Origin: Rhinolophus ferrumequinum
Lineage: Eukaryota > Chordata > Mammalia > Chiroptera > Rhinolophidae
Assembly (NCBI RefSeq): GCF_004115265.2
Contig: NC_046296.1
Coordinates: forward strand, 25,054,795 to 25,118,794
Length of the DNA stretch: 64,000 nucleotides
Reading direction: 5' to 3'
The notes beneath the pieces are model-generated. The model ran no database searches and was not told the DNA's origin. It saw only the letters and a program-made list of their open reading frames with translations. Of the stretch, positions 43,331-54,427 are shown piece after piece. Both the position numbers and the translations under genes were made by a program. Position 1 is the first letter of the stretch; every line of letters begins with the position of its first letter.

Positions 43331-43560
43331 GTGTCTCTACCGGCCGCCAGTGAGACTGGGGTGCAGGTGGACCCCTCATCGGGGTACTGGCGGATGTTTG
43401 CTTTTGTGTCTCGACCAGCCGCCATCAAGAATATAGTGGTATGACTCCCCTATCTATGGCTTCGTCGTTGTTCCTTTTTGGCCTCACCATATCCTGCGTT
43501 CTGGTGCGGGGAGCAGGACCAGAGACACTGCATTGCAGACATATATAAATATTTTCCAAA

Positions 43561-44124
43561 GCTAAAATAGTTGCCCCTTGAAAAGTCTTAAATGGTTTAT
43601 TAATAATTCCAAACAATTATACATTGTTTTCACAATAAACCTAGGATTAAAAGAAATATATCTCAAAAAGAAAAAAAAATGAAACAAATGTTCCCAATAG
43701 CAATTAGCACCAATTTAGTAAAATGTAGATTAGGACGGTCTACAGTTCCTTAAATGGAAGCCAATTCCTGGGACTTTCTCTCCATACTTGAATCTTCCTA
43801 TCTAAGCCAAACTCCTCCTTTGATTTAATTCAGCTTTTCACAAAGGGCAGCAGCTGCTAAGCAGCTCTCGGCCACGTGAGACAAATGGTAAGTAGATGGC
43901 TGCTAAGAGATTGTTTTTCCCCAAAGGGGAAAGGATGCCAAACCCCAGTGGGAGAGGGCAGCCAGGAGCAGGAGAGTGTGCTCACCACAATGTGAAATGA
44001 CCAAAAAGGAAAAGTGCCCAGGTCACGTTGCCTGAGTGTTCTCAAAAGCCCTTTGGCACTGAGCTCAATGTTCCCTCTGGAAGAAGAGCAAGGGGGCCCT
44101 TGTGGCAGACAGCAGTCACGAGCT
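43561..44124. other. Single-copy sequence
   Basis: AT-rich to about 43830, then more GC-rich. No exon or repeat recognised. Confidence 0.35.
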
Positions 44125-44280
44125 AGCCCCGTGGCTGTGGGTGAGCCGCCTGGCCTTTCCATGCCTCGGTTTCCTTGCCTGTCAAATGGGAATGCTAATA
44201 CCCACCTCACAGGGTTGCTGAGATGCTAAAAATTGCTGAGAACCCTGAAAGTGTTTTGAAAAAGCATTTTGCAAATGTAA
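44125..44280 (+). mobile_element. MIR SINE fragment
   Basis: The run 'ccatgcctcggtttccttgcctgtcaaatgggaatgctaatacccacctcacagggttgctgagatg'. MIR core. Confidence 0.85.
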
Positions 44281-44970
44281 GCTATCTGAAACCAGAGAGA
44301 ACTTGGAGAAATTATCTATTAACCAGCTTCTCCATCGTTTTTCAACAATATCCCACCAATCAAGATTAGGCTGAGCTTTAACTTCTGGCTGTTGTGTTAT
44401 GAAAACAAATAGATATTTGTCTTGTGTCCCGATTATACAAACTCCTGTCCCTCTGGAGATCTCAAGTTGCTCCCCTGGTTACCACCCCCTACTCCATGAT
44501 GTATTTAAGGAAATTCCAATCTAACTGAGACATGACTCAAGGGCTGAATTGTGGTTGATTTTAATGTCTGACTGGAAATCAGCAGTCCCACCTGCGTCCT
44601 TACTCTTCGTCTCTGTTCTTTCCAGAGCTGAAGTCACAGACCTCTCCCCTCCGGTCCCAGGCAACCCCAACCTTTTGGGCCATCCTGTCCTGTCTCTAGC
44701 ATCTGCCTGTGCCAGCAACCTGCATTTAGTTAAGTTAGCAGGCAAATCCCTATCCAGTCTCATTCCTGCATCTCAGTCATCAGAACCTGCCCAGGAGCTC
44801 TAGTTGCTTAGGATGCGGGTCCCACCTTGTGCGTTCCAATCACTGTTCCTTTCTCCTGCCCTGGCAGCAGGAGTCTGCCCCTGAGTTCTGGCCAAGTGCC
44901 CAGGCTGCAGTCCTCTGTGAGCAGACGTGCCTGGTGAGCTGACGTGACCTGTGAGGACGTCTGGATAAAG
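44281..44970. other. Single-copy sequence
   Basis: No exon or repeat recognised. Confidence 0.35.
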
Positions 44971-45170
44971 CAGGTTTCACAACCTCAGCACTGTTGACAT
45001 TTTGGTTCAGATCATTCTTCATCGGGGTGGGGGTTCTGTGTATGGTAGGATGTTTAGCAGCATCCCCGGTCTCTACCCACTAGATGCCAGTGGCACCCCT
45101 CCCCTGCGTTGTGACAACCTAAAACGTCCTTAGACATTGCCCAAATTGTCGCTGATTAGGAATCACTGGC
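44971..45170 (+). mobile_element. MER20 (hAT-Charlie non-autonomous DNA transposon)
   Basis: Nearly full length: 'tttcacaacctcagcactgttgacattttgg', 'tgtgtatggtaggatgtttagcagcatccccggtctctacccactagatgccagtggcacc', 'gttgtgacaacctaaaacgtccttagacattgcc', ending 'ttaggaatcactgg'. Ancient eutherian; MER20 copies have sometimes been co-opted as endometrial enhancers, but nothing here shows that. Confidence 0.92.
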
Positions 45171-45954
45171 ATAACGCGTTCTCTGAGAGCCCCCACTGCT
45201 GCCACCTGGAAACCCCTGTTGCCCCTTGAACACTTTCTGCCTCTGGTCAGTGAACTGATTGGCTGGTCTTCCACTCTAAGGGACACTTGGAATTTTTGGC
45301 TGTCGAGCCTCTGAATTCTTTTCCTGGGTTTGAGAAATCCAGTCTAACATGAGTGTGAGGCAGATCACCTGGTGGGAGACAAAGACCACTGCTGAGGTCA
45401 GGCCGTCTCTCCCAGCTTCTCTTGTGGATAGAACTGTAGTTGACCTTCACGCCTACTCAGGTCCTCGGGGCTGGAAATGCCATTTTGTTTCAACTGTGTT
45501 AAAACCTTTCTAGAACACAGGTAGCTCCCAAATCACAAACACCTGCATTACAAGGGGGCCTTGAGCTCACCATCATCGCCAGAGCATAGGCTGCCATGCG
45601 ACTTCTGGGGGATATTTGTGTGTTAGTTTAGTGTGGAGTTTTGGAGACCTATGGATCCAGAAAAGGAAGTGATGGGACCTGCTTTACTAGCCCTGACTCC
45701 AGGGGAAAACTGATCCTCCTTGGCCCAACGCTTTCTAAGGAGTAATGGAATAAAGAAAGCACGGACGGGGGGTGGGGGAAGTCAATAGATCTTACCATAC
45801 AAAACTGAAAAATGGCTGAACATGAAACAATGCCTTGAATAAAATGAAACTGTCCATAAACTGAGAAAAATAGTTGCAATGAATAAAACAGGCAAAGGTT
45901 TGCTAGTCAATGTATATAGAATTACTCAACTTGCTAAGAAAAAGATTAAAATCT
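45171..45954. other. Single-copy sequence
   Basis: No exon or repeat recognised. Confidence 0.35.
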
Positions 45955-46240
45955 TAATGGAAAATAAAGACAAATGACACATCAGCTTATTTGCTGAAAC
46001 AAAAAAAATACAAATGACTAGGAAACCTAAGAAAAATGCTTAGGTGCCCTAGAAATCAAAGACATGAAAATTCAAACCATGATGAAATCTCATTTCTCAA
46101 TCTATCAGATTAGAAAATATGACCAAACATAATATTCAGTGTGGGCCACGCGGGGATGAACCTGCTCCCTCAACTCTGCAGAAGGAGGGTGAAAGGGCCA
46201 CTGTCTGGAGAGTGGCTTGAACACATATATTAAGTGCCCC
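45955..46240 (+). mobile_element. Old L1/HAL1-type fragment, part 1
   Basis: The run 'caaatgactaggaaacctaagaaaaatgctt', 'gaaatcaaagacatgaaaattcaaaccatgatgaaatctcatttctcaatctatcagattagaaa' follows the ORF2 end of old L1 elements. It seems to resume at 46540. Confidence 0.65.
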
Positions 46241-46329
46241 GAGAAGGATGTCATGTCCTTTTCATCTGGGAATTCCTCTTTCAGAAGAGAAGGAATAACC
46301 AGCCATGCATTTTTAAACCTGGCACGCTG

Positions 46330-46538
46330 GATTTGAGCACAGGTACTGGAGCCAGACTTTACGGTTCAAATCTGGGCTCTGCCATTCGACCTCTGTGGGT
46401 TTCCATATCCCCATCAACAGACACAGGCATTACAAAACATTTTAGGGCTGTTATCTGGATTTAATATTTGTTAATATTTGCAAAGTACCTACAACAGTGC
46501 CTGGCACATAGGGAGCTCTCAGTAAGTATTAGTCATAT
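46330..46538 (+). mobile_element. MIR SINE
   Basis: 'ctggagccagactttacggttcaaatctgggctctgccattcgacc' and 'gcaaagtacctacaacagtgcctggcacatagggagctctcagtaagtatta'. It lies between two pieces of an old L1. Confidence 0.85.
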
Positions 46539-46795
46539 ATGCAGTATTGTTTATAATAGCAACACAAACACACACACATACACACACACACACACACACA
46601 TACACACAGGAAATAAACTAAATATCCAAAATTTGGAAAGTAATTAAATAAATCATGATGCATTTATACACTATCATTGTATATGGGCATTAAAATAGTA
46701 TTTTAAAAGAGTATTTCAAGGCATGGTAATGATGGAAATAAGTAAGCCCCCCATAATTAAAAGAAATTTGTGTCAGATATTCAAAACGTTAAAAA
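46539..46795 (+). mobile_element. Old L1-type fragment, part 2, with a CA microsatellite
   Basis: The run 'gcagtattgtttataatagcaa', a CA microsatellite (46563-46608), then 'aaactaaatatccaaaatttgg', 'taaataaatcatgatgcatttata' and 'gggcattaaaatagtattttaaaagagtatttca'. Typical old L1 3' part. Confidence 0.65.
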
Positions 46796-46814
46796 CTCTG
46801 AATGAATACCATGA

Positions 46815-47725
46815 ACCCCCTTTATAAATAGACTTTAGTTTTTCAGAGCAGTGTTTGGCTTACAGTAAAATTGAGCAGAAGATACAAAGAGTTCCCATAT
46901 ACGACCCTTGTCCCCTGCCCCCATATACACGGCCTAACCCACTAGCAACATCCCCCACCAGAGCAGTACATTCGTCACAATCTATGAACCTATATTGACA
47001 CAAAGTCTACAGTTTACATTAGGGTTCGCTCTTGGTGTTGTGCAATCTATGGATGTGAACAAATGTATAGTGACATGTATCCACCATTATACGATCAGAC
47101 TAATTTCACTGCCCTAAAAATCCTCCGTGTTCCACCTATGCATTCCTTCTTCTCCAACTCCTGGCAACCACTGACCCTTTTACTATCTCCATAGTTTTGC
47201 CTTTCCAGCATGTCAAACAGCTGGAAGCATTAAGTATGTAGCATTTTCAGGTTGTCTCCTTTCACCTGATAATAGGCATTTAAGGATCCTCCATGTCTTT
47301 TCAGGGCTTGAGAGCTGAATTCGTTTTAGAAACGAATAATAGTCCATTGTCTGGATGTACCATCATTTAGTCATTTATCTGAAGGGCATGTTAGTTGCTT
47401 CCAAGTTTTGGCAATTATGAATCAAGCTGCTGTAAACATCTGTGTGCAGTTTTTATGTGGACATATGTTTTCAACTCATTTGATACCAAGGAAAGGTAAT
47501 CACAGGATCATATGGTAAGAACACTCTTAAATTTGTAAGAAACCACAGAACTGTCTACCAAAGTGGCCATACCCTTTTGCTTTCCTACTAGCAATGAATG
47601 AGTTTCTGTGGCTGCACATCCTTGCCAGCATTTGTTGTTGTTAGTGTTTTGGATTTTAGTCTCATAGGTATGTAGCGGTATGCCATTGTTGTTTCAATTT
47701 GCATTTCTCTAATGATCATGACCCC
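46815..47725 (-). mobile_element. Old L1 fragment (reverse)
   Basis: Antisense L1M-type text from 'atagactttagtttttcagagcagtgtttggcttacagtaaaattgagcagaa' through 'aactcctggcaaccactgacccttttactatctccatagttttgccttttcc', 'aatagtccattgtctggatgtaccatcatttagtcatttatc' to 'gccattgttgtttcaatttgcatttctctaatga'. Degraded. 3' end to the left. Confidence 0.92.
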
Positions 47726-48204
47726 ATTTTTAAAATTGGATTTGTACTGTATCTCTGAACTCTTTCAGGTGTTTGCTTTGCATTATTTACTGAGATTCTC
47801 CTCGTTTTATACAGAATCTATTTTCAAGAATATATTTTACCTTGTTTACTATTACCCCACCTGCTTTCAAAGTACCTACTTGAATTGTTTTTCAAACATA
47901 TAATAAAAGTTTGTTTACTTGTAAGTATAAGACTTCCCTCCTCTGAATCCTAACACCATTTCTGGAAAAGTGGGTGTGAGGGATAGTGGTGTATGTGGGG
48001 GGACTTGAGGGGAACGTCTTATGTAAATGAAAACCCGTAAAATGCTAGCTTAAAAACTGAGAAAAAGTAGTTACCACTTTGGGTTGGTGGCTTCTCCCCT
48101 TACTTCTGCCTGCAGAATTTTTAGTAAACTGCAAAAGTCACATTTCAAAACTTTCTGAGACTATGGTCTTATTTTCCCAATGATTGGGAAATGACAAGGG
48201 AAAA
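47726..48204. other. Single-copy sequence (upstream part may still be L1)
   Basis: The first ~100 bases may continue the L1 on the left. The rest is unrecognised. Confidence 0.3.
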
Positions 48205-48325
48205 TATCACAGAGAGGTAAGTGACTTGTCTGAAGGCCACACAGCCGGTTAGTGGTGAGTAGGGGTGGGAACCCAGCTGCAGTTCTCCCAGCTGGGCTAC
48301 CTACTGTGCCTCATATGTTTACTTC
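48205..48325 (-). mobile_element. MIR SINE fragment (reverse)
   Basis: The run 'agagaggtaagtgacttgtctgaaggccacacagccggttagtggtgagtaggggtgggaaccc'. Reverse MIR core. Confidence 0.8.
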
Positions 48326-49118
48326 TGAGCTCTAAGACATTGGGTTCCAAGATAAACACAAGGCTGGCTCCAGTGGCTCATGAGTCTGGTTTTCTTTCCT
48401 GAACCTCCTGCCCTGCTGCCCTCTCTGAGCTGCCAGGACTACCAGACAGTTCAGCTACCACAAGAGTTAAACTGTGTACTAGGCTGAAAGAAGTGACCTA
48501 GTTCAAATATTGCAACAATGGTGCTGGGCTCAGCTAAGGTTATCTTACTTCCTTTACCCTTGACCTAGCCAACAAGCCGCACTGGACCATAGACACTGGG
48601 TGGTTTTGTTCCTCACTTGCACATAGCAGGCCATCATCAATATTTGTTAACAGGCAAGGAAGGTAGAAATGAGGCACGAGTCCTTGACCACGCCCCTTAG
48701 CCATTATCTGTGTGGCTGTTAAATAACCTGATGAAAGATGCTGACCCCTGAGACCTTGAGGTTTCTGGATAAACACAAGGCTGACCCTAGTGGCCCACAC
48801 GTCCAGGGTTCTTTCCAGAAGGACAAGCGTCTCTGACAGTTATCAGGGAAGCCACCAGGTTTTGTAACTGGGCATTACAGGAAGATCACAGAGGCAGTGT
48901 CCACTTGAAAGGCTTTGAGAAGAAAATCAACATAGGGCCAGCTAGCCAAGATTTCACAGCAAGTGTCAGCTGTTTGTTGCTGCTCAACTGGAAACCCTTG
49001 AGAGGGGGCCCCAGCTGCAGTGGGGAGGAAGGGGAAGCTGTGGGCAAACCGGTTTAGTAGCCACCTAAGGAGGCTCCCCAAGAGGGGATTCCACGTGAAC
49101 TTTTCAGAAGTTCAGAGC
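48326..49118. other. Unassigned, with a diverged direct duplication
   Basis: A segment near 48350-48400 ('gataaacacaaggctggctccagtggctca') recurs near 48771-48820 ('gataaacacaaggctgaccctagtggccca'). The repeat could be an old LTR pair or a local duplication. No gene recognised. Confidence 0.35.
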
Positions 49119-49258
49119 AGTCGTGCTCAAAGGGCATTCCTGGGCATTCAGAGCCTCAGCATCACCTGGGAACCTGTTAGAAACGCAAATTATCAGGCCA
49201 CCCCCCTGAACTGGGAACTCTGGAGGTGGAGCGCTGCAACCTGTGTTTTAACAGACTA
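49119..49258 (+). mobile_element. hAT/MER-type DNA transposon relict
   Basis: 'gtgctcaaagggcattcc', 'catcacctgggaacctgttagaaacgcaaattatcaggccac', 'ctgaactgggaactctggaggtgg' and 'acctgtgttttaacag' follow a MER-type hAT consensus. Old. Confidence 0.65.
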
Positions 49259-49884
49259 AATCTGTGATTTCACACGTAACTGTGATGGAGGCTGAAGGTG
49301 GAGAATCTTTACAAATAGACTCCTTAAAAAAATCCCCCACCATCCTATCCCTGATCGCATAATCCTTCTTTCTCCCTCCCTCCGTCTTCCTCTCTCCACC
49401 CCCTTACCCCCACGATTGGCTGGCTGAAAGCCATAGCTTGAATCTGTGCGGTGAGGAGCCCAGGTCATTCAGAAGCTGATTCACAAATCATCGGCTTCCT
49501 TCCCCCTAGCTTTGCCCCAGGCAGGAGCCCCTCGACTTTCACACAGTCCTTATTCAACACTTTGTGCTGACCTTACTTTTGCATTCCAACTGAGCACAAA
49601 GCTGAGGCCTGTTTTCCCATTATCTGTCGGATGAATGCTTGGATTGGTGTCCAGGCTGCCCGGTCGTGCTTGGTAATCCGAAACAGAGACCTGGAAGTCT
49701 CAAGGCAAATTCTGGCTTCCTGCGGCGCAGCCAGCCACAAGCCTGTTGGACAGGTAAGGACGTTGGTACCCCAGCGCCACCCTGTGGCAGCGAGGGGAAG
49801 AGACGATCTTGGTCCTGAAATCTGCCCTGGGCTTGGGATGGGCAGGGATCTCACATTACACCTCATCAAATCCATACATAACAA
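49259..49884. other. Single-copy sequence with a strong donor-like site
   Basis: No repeat recognised. CAG/GTAAGG at 49751-49759 is a strong splice-donor match (see findings). Confidence 0.35.
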
Positions 49885-50005
49885 AACGGCCATTTAAAGA
49901 GCATTTACTCTGTGTTAGGCACCGTGATCATTGCTGTATTTTGTTATAGCCTCAGATTTTTCTATGCAGTAGATAAGGTCACACAGCTGAAAAGAGCCAG
50001 GCCGT
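49885..50005 (-). mobile_element. MIR SINE fragment (reverse)
   Basis: 'ttactctgtgttaggcaccgtgatcattgctgtattttgttatagcctca' and 'cagtagataaggtcacacagctgaaaagagccagg'. Reverse MIR. Confidence 0.65.
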
Positions 50006-50087
50006 GTGTCCCTAGGGTCTATACAGAGGCCATACAAGTAAGCCCCACTGTCCTTCTGGCCACTTGCTCCGTGGGCAATGCCCCTTA

Positions 50088-50245
50088 AAGTGGTGCTTCT
50101 CAAACTCACACGTGGAGGCAGCAACCCGGGGTCTTGTTAATATGCAGATTTTGATTCAGCAGATCTGGGGAGGGACCCAAGATCCTGCATTTCTGAAGGC
50201 TCCCTGGTGATGCTGATGCTCGTTCTTGGACTACATTGAGAGACA
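50088..50245 (+). mobile_element. MER5A-like hAT relict
   Basis: 'agtggtgcttctcaaactcacacg', 'ttgattcagcagatctggggagggacccaagatcctgcatttctgaaggctccctggtgatgctgatgctc' follow MER5A. Nearly full length, old. Confidence 0.82.
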
Positions 50246-50259
50246 AAGACCTTAGAGCA

Positions 50260-50408
50260 GTGCTGTCCAAGAGAACTTTCTGTGGTGATGGAAGCGTTCT
50301 AACTCTATGCTGCCCGACGGATTGGCCATGAGCACTTGAAATGTGACTACCGCAACTGAGAAACTAAATTTTAATTTTAGTTAACTTCGATTCATTTAAA
50401 GAGCCCCC
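50260..50408 (+). mobile_element. hAT-Charlie-type relict
   Basis: 'gagcagtgctgtccaagagaactttctgtggtgatggaagcgttcta', 'gagcacttgaaatgtgactaccgcaactgagaaactaaattttaattttagttaa'. A familiar eutherian DNA repeat. Subfamily not fixed. Confidence 0.75.
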
Positions 50409-51600
50409 TGCAGCTAGGGTCTTCCCTGCTGGATAGAGCAGGGTCCCTCATGTGGGAGGCTCAGGCTGGCTTTGAGAATGCTTGTCAATGAAAACGTAAA
50501 CCCATTAAAGAGATTATGTATTCTGAAAGAGGTTAGGAGAGAAAGAGAGGTCTTGAGGTGGCAGAGAGAGAATTAGGGATGAAGGGAGAAAGGAAAGCAA
50601 GGATGAGAGAAGGGAGGTGGCAAAACTTCAAAGGAGATGCTTCAGAGGGTGCATCTAAGGAAGCAAGTCTCCAGGCGCTCCAGGATTCCTGCGCCCCGGC
50701 CACGCACTAAAGCCCACAGGGACCAAGTGGAGGAGGGAGAAGGCTGCAGTGGGGCCTGTGCTTATATACGACCAAGAATCACAGCAGCAACTGGTGGTTT
50801 GCTGCTAAGGAACAGGGACCACAACACAACTGTGGTGGCAGGGAGTGCTAAGAATCACCGAGGGTAAATCCCCACAAGGATAAGTGAGCACCCGGAGGCA
50901 CAATTAAGTTGATTCCAAGGAAATAAAAGAATTAAATACTTCTTGCTCATATAGCTTGCAAGCTAGATGCATACCTGCTACACACACACACACACACACA
51001 CATTCTTTTAAAATTGTAGTCTATAGTCATGTTTTTTGTATCATGCTTTTTTCACTTAGCTTATATTGTGGACATGATGCAATGTCATCGCCTATACTTC
51101 CCAACCTTGTCCACAAAGTTTCCCATCACATACATCACAACATCACTTATAGTGCCACACATCATGACACGTCGTGCTTCGTACAGTGAGGTCACATTTC
51201 CTTCACTCTTGAAAGACCCCATGTCCCATAGAACCTATCAGGAGAAACCTTCCCTGGGAGCTCTCAGCCCGACTGTAACCTATTATAACCCCAACCTCTG
51301 TGTCTCCTCCACCCAGCAAGCCCAGACAGTTCTGGTAACTTTCCCGTGGAGGCCAGAGAGCAGATCACCTTCCCCTTCTCCAGGAGTCAGCTGCTTCTTG
51401 GTTGCCACAAGATATCACCAACAGCTTGGCAGGTGTTGGTGTCCCCAGCGATATCAGTGCCCCAGCCTGTCTCCTCAACCCTAAAATGGAGCTTAGTTAC
51501 CACTTACAGGTTTTATGAGAATTCAATGGGGGACAAAAAGGATTAAAAGTATTGTCATAATCACGAAGGCTCTGGCCACCCATATTCTCCTTCTCCCCCT
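50409..51600. other. Mostly single-copy sequence
   Basis: A CA microsatellite lies at 50982-51002. The text after it (51010-51110, 'ttttttgtatcatgcttttttcacttagc') recalls antisense old L1. No gene recognised; the 151-residue frame at 51029-51484 has no motif. Confidence 0.35.
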
Positions 51601-51604
51601 TCTG

Positions 51605-51950
51605 GAAACTTGGTAGAATTGTATTTCCTTACCCTTTTAATGCGTTTTGGAAGCCACAGGAAAGGAAGTAAAAGTGATATGGGTCACTTCCAAGCGGCAG
51701 ACTCTATGAGCCAATTCACAATTTGTCACATTTCCCTTCTTCCTGCCACTGCTGCTGTCACCATTCCATATGGCGGTTATTCCATCAGCTTGGAACCCTG
51801 ATTGAGGACCATGGACATCCCCCAACCACGCCAAGATGGGCATGTAGAATGAATACAAAATAACTTGTTTTACAAAATTTGTTGTTTTAAGTATTGATTT
51901 GGGTATTGTTTGTTACCACAGCATAACCTAACATACGCTGAATGATTACA
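51605..51950 (+). mobile_element. Old LTR fossil, ERVL-MaLR (MLT1-type)
   Basis: It runs from 'ttggtagaattgtatttccttac' to the tail 'tttgttgttttaagtattgatttgggtattgtttgttaccacagcataacctaac'. The tail is the MLT1 'ttaagccactgattttgggg..tgttaccgcagcataacctaa' ending. Solo and degraded. Confidence 0.7.
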
Positions 51951-53374
51951 TTTTTAAAAGGATGAACATACTCAAGGTTATAGAGGCTTAATATGAAAAC
52001 AGAAGGGAGGAAAGTATGCAGGCAGTTGGGACCGTTTTAGGGTTCTTCCCCAGTTCTTATTCACTGGCAGGGGGTTACAGTTGCCTTAAGCCAGAACAGC
52101 TTCAATGCCCGGACACTGCACAGAACATTTTCCTTTCCTCCCATAGGTGAGTCCAGCTAATTAATTTTAGGACATCTCCCCCAGGCCTCCATCTTGCCTT
52201 CAAAATTTTACGGCCCTGGTAGAGACCTGGATCCCCCATACTGCCATGGAAACATTAGATAACTTGGAGTTTTCAAAAGCAAGATGGCACAATGAACTCC
52301 AAAAGAGCTGATATGGGTGACATAAAGAAGAAAAAATTCTTGGAAAGTTGGCTATCAAAAGTTTTTCTCCTATCGTGTGTGCACGGGGGTACAGACGGGC
52401 CAACTGCATCCATTAGGCACAATAGGTACACTGCCTGATAGGTAAGTGCCCGGGGCTCAGGACACTTTTCGGGGTCCACAAACATGCTTTAATTTCTTTT
52501 TTAAATTAGGAGGGGAAACTGAACTTTTAAGTTGGACAAAGTGTTTTCATATATAATTAATAGTTGCCTTTATGTAAACTTAGTAATGAAATATAAGTTT
52601 TAATATATTTTTATGGAGGAAGGGGACTGGAAGGCTAAAGTGTCTGCGCCCCATGAAAAGTCATACCGTAACCATGGAGACAGGGTCACACAACTGATGC
52701 TAACCTGGGTCACACTGTCCTTCCTGGAGATGAGTACGGACATGGCATTGCGGTCACCGATAATGCCCCTTTTCTTTATGACTATGTTAAAATTCCCCTA
52801 GTTACAACAAATTGGCTCTGTCTTTGCCTTTTTTAGGCTATCTCAGGACCCCCAGAAAGCCCTAATTGCTAGGGGGAAGAGCCCTGGATCAAACCAATAC
52901 ACATGGATATAGCAGAGTCCTCCAGCTTGCTTCTCATCTTTGCATTTTCCCTTCCTCCTTCCCAACAGCCTCTGACTTTGAAATGTACAACAGGTTCTAG
53001 GGAAGGCTCTTCCTTCCCTAACTCCGGGCTACCACACAGGAGCTAGACGGAGCCCATCAGCCTTGGCCACGGTCATGAGCACCCCCCGTCATCACTTCCA
53101 TGCAGCTACAGTGAGTCTTAAAGCTTCTGCCAGGAACTCTGGGGTGCAAACATTCTTCCCTGGAAGACATAGTGTGCAAAGGTGAATCTGAATCCCTACA
53201 TAATTTGCCACCATGATCAAAGCTAAAGGAAATCTTGGAGAAACTGAGCCAGAGCCCTAATCAACCACACCCAGGGAGGACATTCTACCACTAGATTGTT
53301 TGAGTTACAAAAGCCTATAAATTCCCTTTAACAGTTGACGCCAGTTTGGATTGGTTTTCTGTTTTCAACCATCC
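51951..53374. other. Single-copy sequence
   Basis: No exon, RNA gene or repeat named with confidence. Confidence 0.35.
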
Positions 53375-53513
53375 TTACTGAAACTAAACATATGCTTATT
53401 ATCCCGACTTTATAAATTAGAAACAGAGGAGTTAAGTCACTTACCCAAAGTTACAGAGCTAATTAGTATAGGAGCCAAGATTTGATCCCAGGCAGTGTGA
53501 CTCCAGAAATTAT
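53375..53513 (-). mobile_element. MIR SINE (reverse), host of an L1 insertion
   Basis: 'attatcccgactttataaattagaaacagaggagttaagtcacttacccaaagttacagagctaattagtataggagccaagatttgatccc' is reverse MIR. The L1 tail insertion sits just to its right. Confidence 0.85.
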
Positions 53514-53526
53514 CCAGATTAATCTT
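53514..53526. repeat. Target-site duplication (left) of the short L1 tail
   Basis: The 13 bases ccagattaatctt recur at 53611-53623. Confidence 0.9.
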
Positions 53527-53610
53527 TTTTTAAAATTAAATTTATTGGGGTGACAATGGGTAGTACAATTACACAGGTTCCAAGTGTGTAATTCTATAAC
53601 ACATCACCTA
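53527..53610 (-). mobile_element. 84-base L1 3'-end insertion
   Basis: Only a T-run (A-tail) and the last ~70 bases of the same L1 lineage as at 1572 ('aattaaatttattggggtgacaatggg..' against '..ggtt'). The perfect 13-base duplication around it proves an independent insertion that stopped reverse transcription very early. It is among the younger insertions in the window. Confidence 0.93.
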
Positions 53611-53623
53611 CCAGATTAATCTT
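53611..53623. repeat. Target-site duplication (right) of the short L1 tail
   Basis: Identical to 53514-53526. Confidence 0.9.
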
Positions 53624-54427
53624 AGCATGTGCTTTGCATTGATATCAAATGCTGTATTTTCACAGATTTCACAAATTTTACCTGCAACTCTTTGAGAATG
53701 TGTTACCTTGAGAACACCGTAAGTATGAACAGATATAAGCAGAAAGGAATCACTGTACATAAGAATTTTGTCTTACTCTGTATGACTTCTCTAAGGATCT
53801 ACCCCATTCTGGGAAAGCACAGCTGGTACCACGTGAAAAGGAGCCCAAATCACCCATATCCCCAAAGAATCAGGAGATCAGGAATTGGAAAGGTGTGCCC
53901 TCACTGCCTCCCATCTGTCCCCCCCAACCCTCCTCCTAACCACTCTCGATGGCCAAACTCATTGCCTTCCCACCATCGTGCTCTTGCGTCCATTCTTCAG
54001 TGTGACACAAGATCCATCTCACTTAGCCTCCAACCTGGTTTTCCTCCTGCTCGTGCTTTCGAGTCTGCTCTTTGGCTCAGCACACGAGTATTCCTGGACA
54101 ATTGTGCCTCTCACGGCTCCCCTGATCTCACCTTCCAACACATGGTCTTCTCAAGTAGCTTACCTACCCCATCCCTAATATGGCCTACCTTCAAGGAATG
54201 AACTTGTGTAGTATTCTCCCCTTATTTCTCCAGAACAGTTTTGCAAGCCCTCATCCATTTGAACAATAAACACAAGAAGGAAATAGAGATAATGAGTATG
54301 GACAGCTCCTTTGGCACATTAGACTAAGAAAGAGAAAATCGAGGCTATACTTGAAGGAGATGTCATATGGGGTGGTAGAAGGTGCTCATTTTACCCCAGT
54401 ATCCACCTTCCCTTCTTCTATAATAAT
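53624..54427. other. Single-copy sequence with a 190-residue open frame
   Basis: The plus-strand frame at 53629-54201 is the longest in this part. It has no signal peptide, domain motif or biased composition that I recognise, and no splice framing. Probably chance, helped by C/T-rich sequence. Confidence 0.35.

Larger units (their letters stand above)
41848..43560. mobile_element. Broken ERV-L-like fossil: composite of inverted LTR/leader pieces
   Basis: Parts, left to right: an LTR-like unit in + orientation (41848-42156); an internal segment read on the minus strand (about 42160-42655); a leader-like unit (42656-42812) and a second LTR-like unit (42813-43105), both in minus orientation and homologous to the first; a short reverse-transcriptase remnant in + orientation (about 43195-43330); and an LTR-end/leader piece in + orientation (43333-43540), the inverse of 42656-42840. 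The LTR-like units share 'gtgtctcg(a/c)ccggccgccag' and 'gagactggggtgc' ends. The element is thoroughly broken and rearranged, with many breaks. Old but, judging by the similarity of its units, younger than the MLT1 fossils. ERV-L-like assignment rests on the reverse-transcriptase remnant. Confidence 0.65.

Noticed and set aside
43098-43436. Host gene encoding a WRMTVDY-containing protein
   Set aside because: The motif and its neighbour fit an ERV-L-like reverse-transcriptase remnant within a broken fossil.
53629-54201. 190-residue plus-strand frame as a novel gene
   Set aside because: No domain, signal peptide, start context or splice framing; C/T-rich sequence explains its length.
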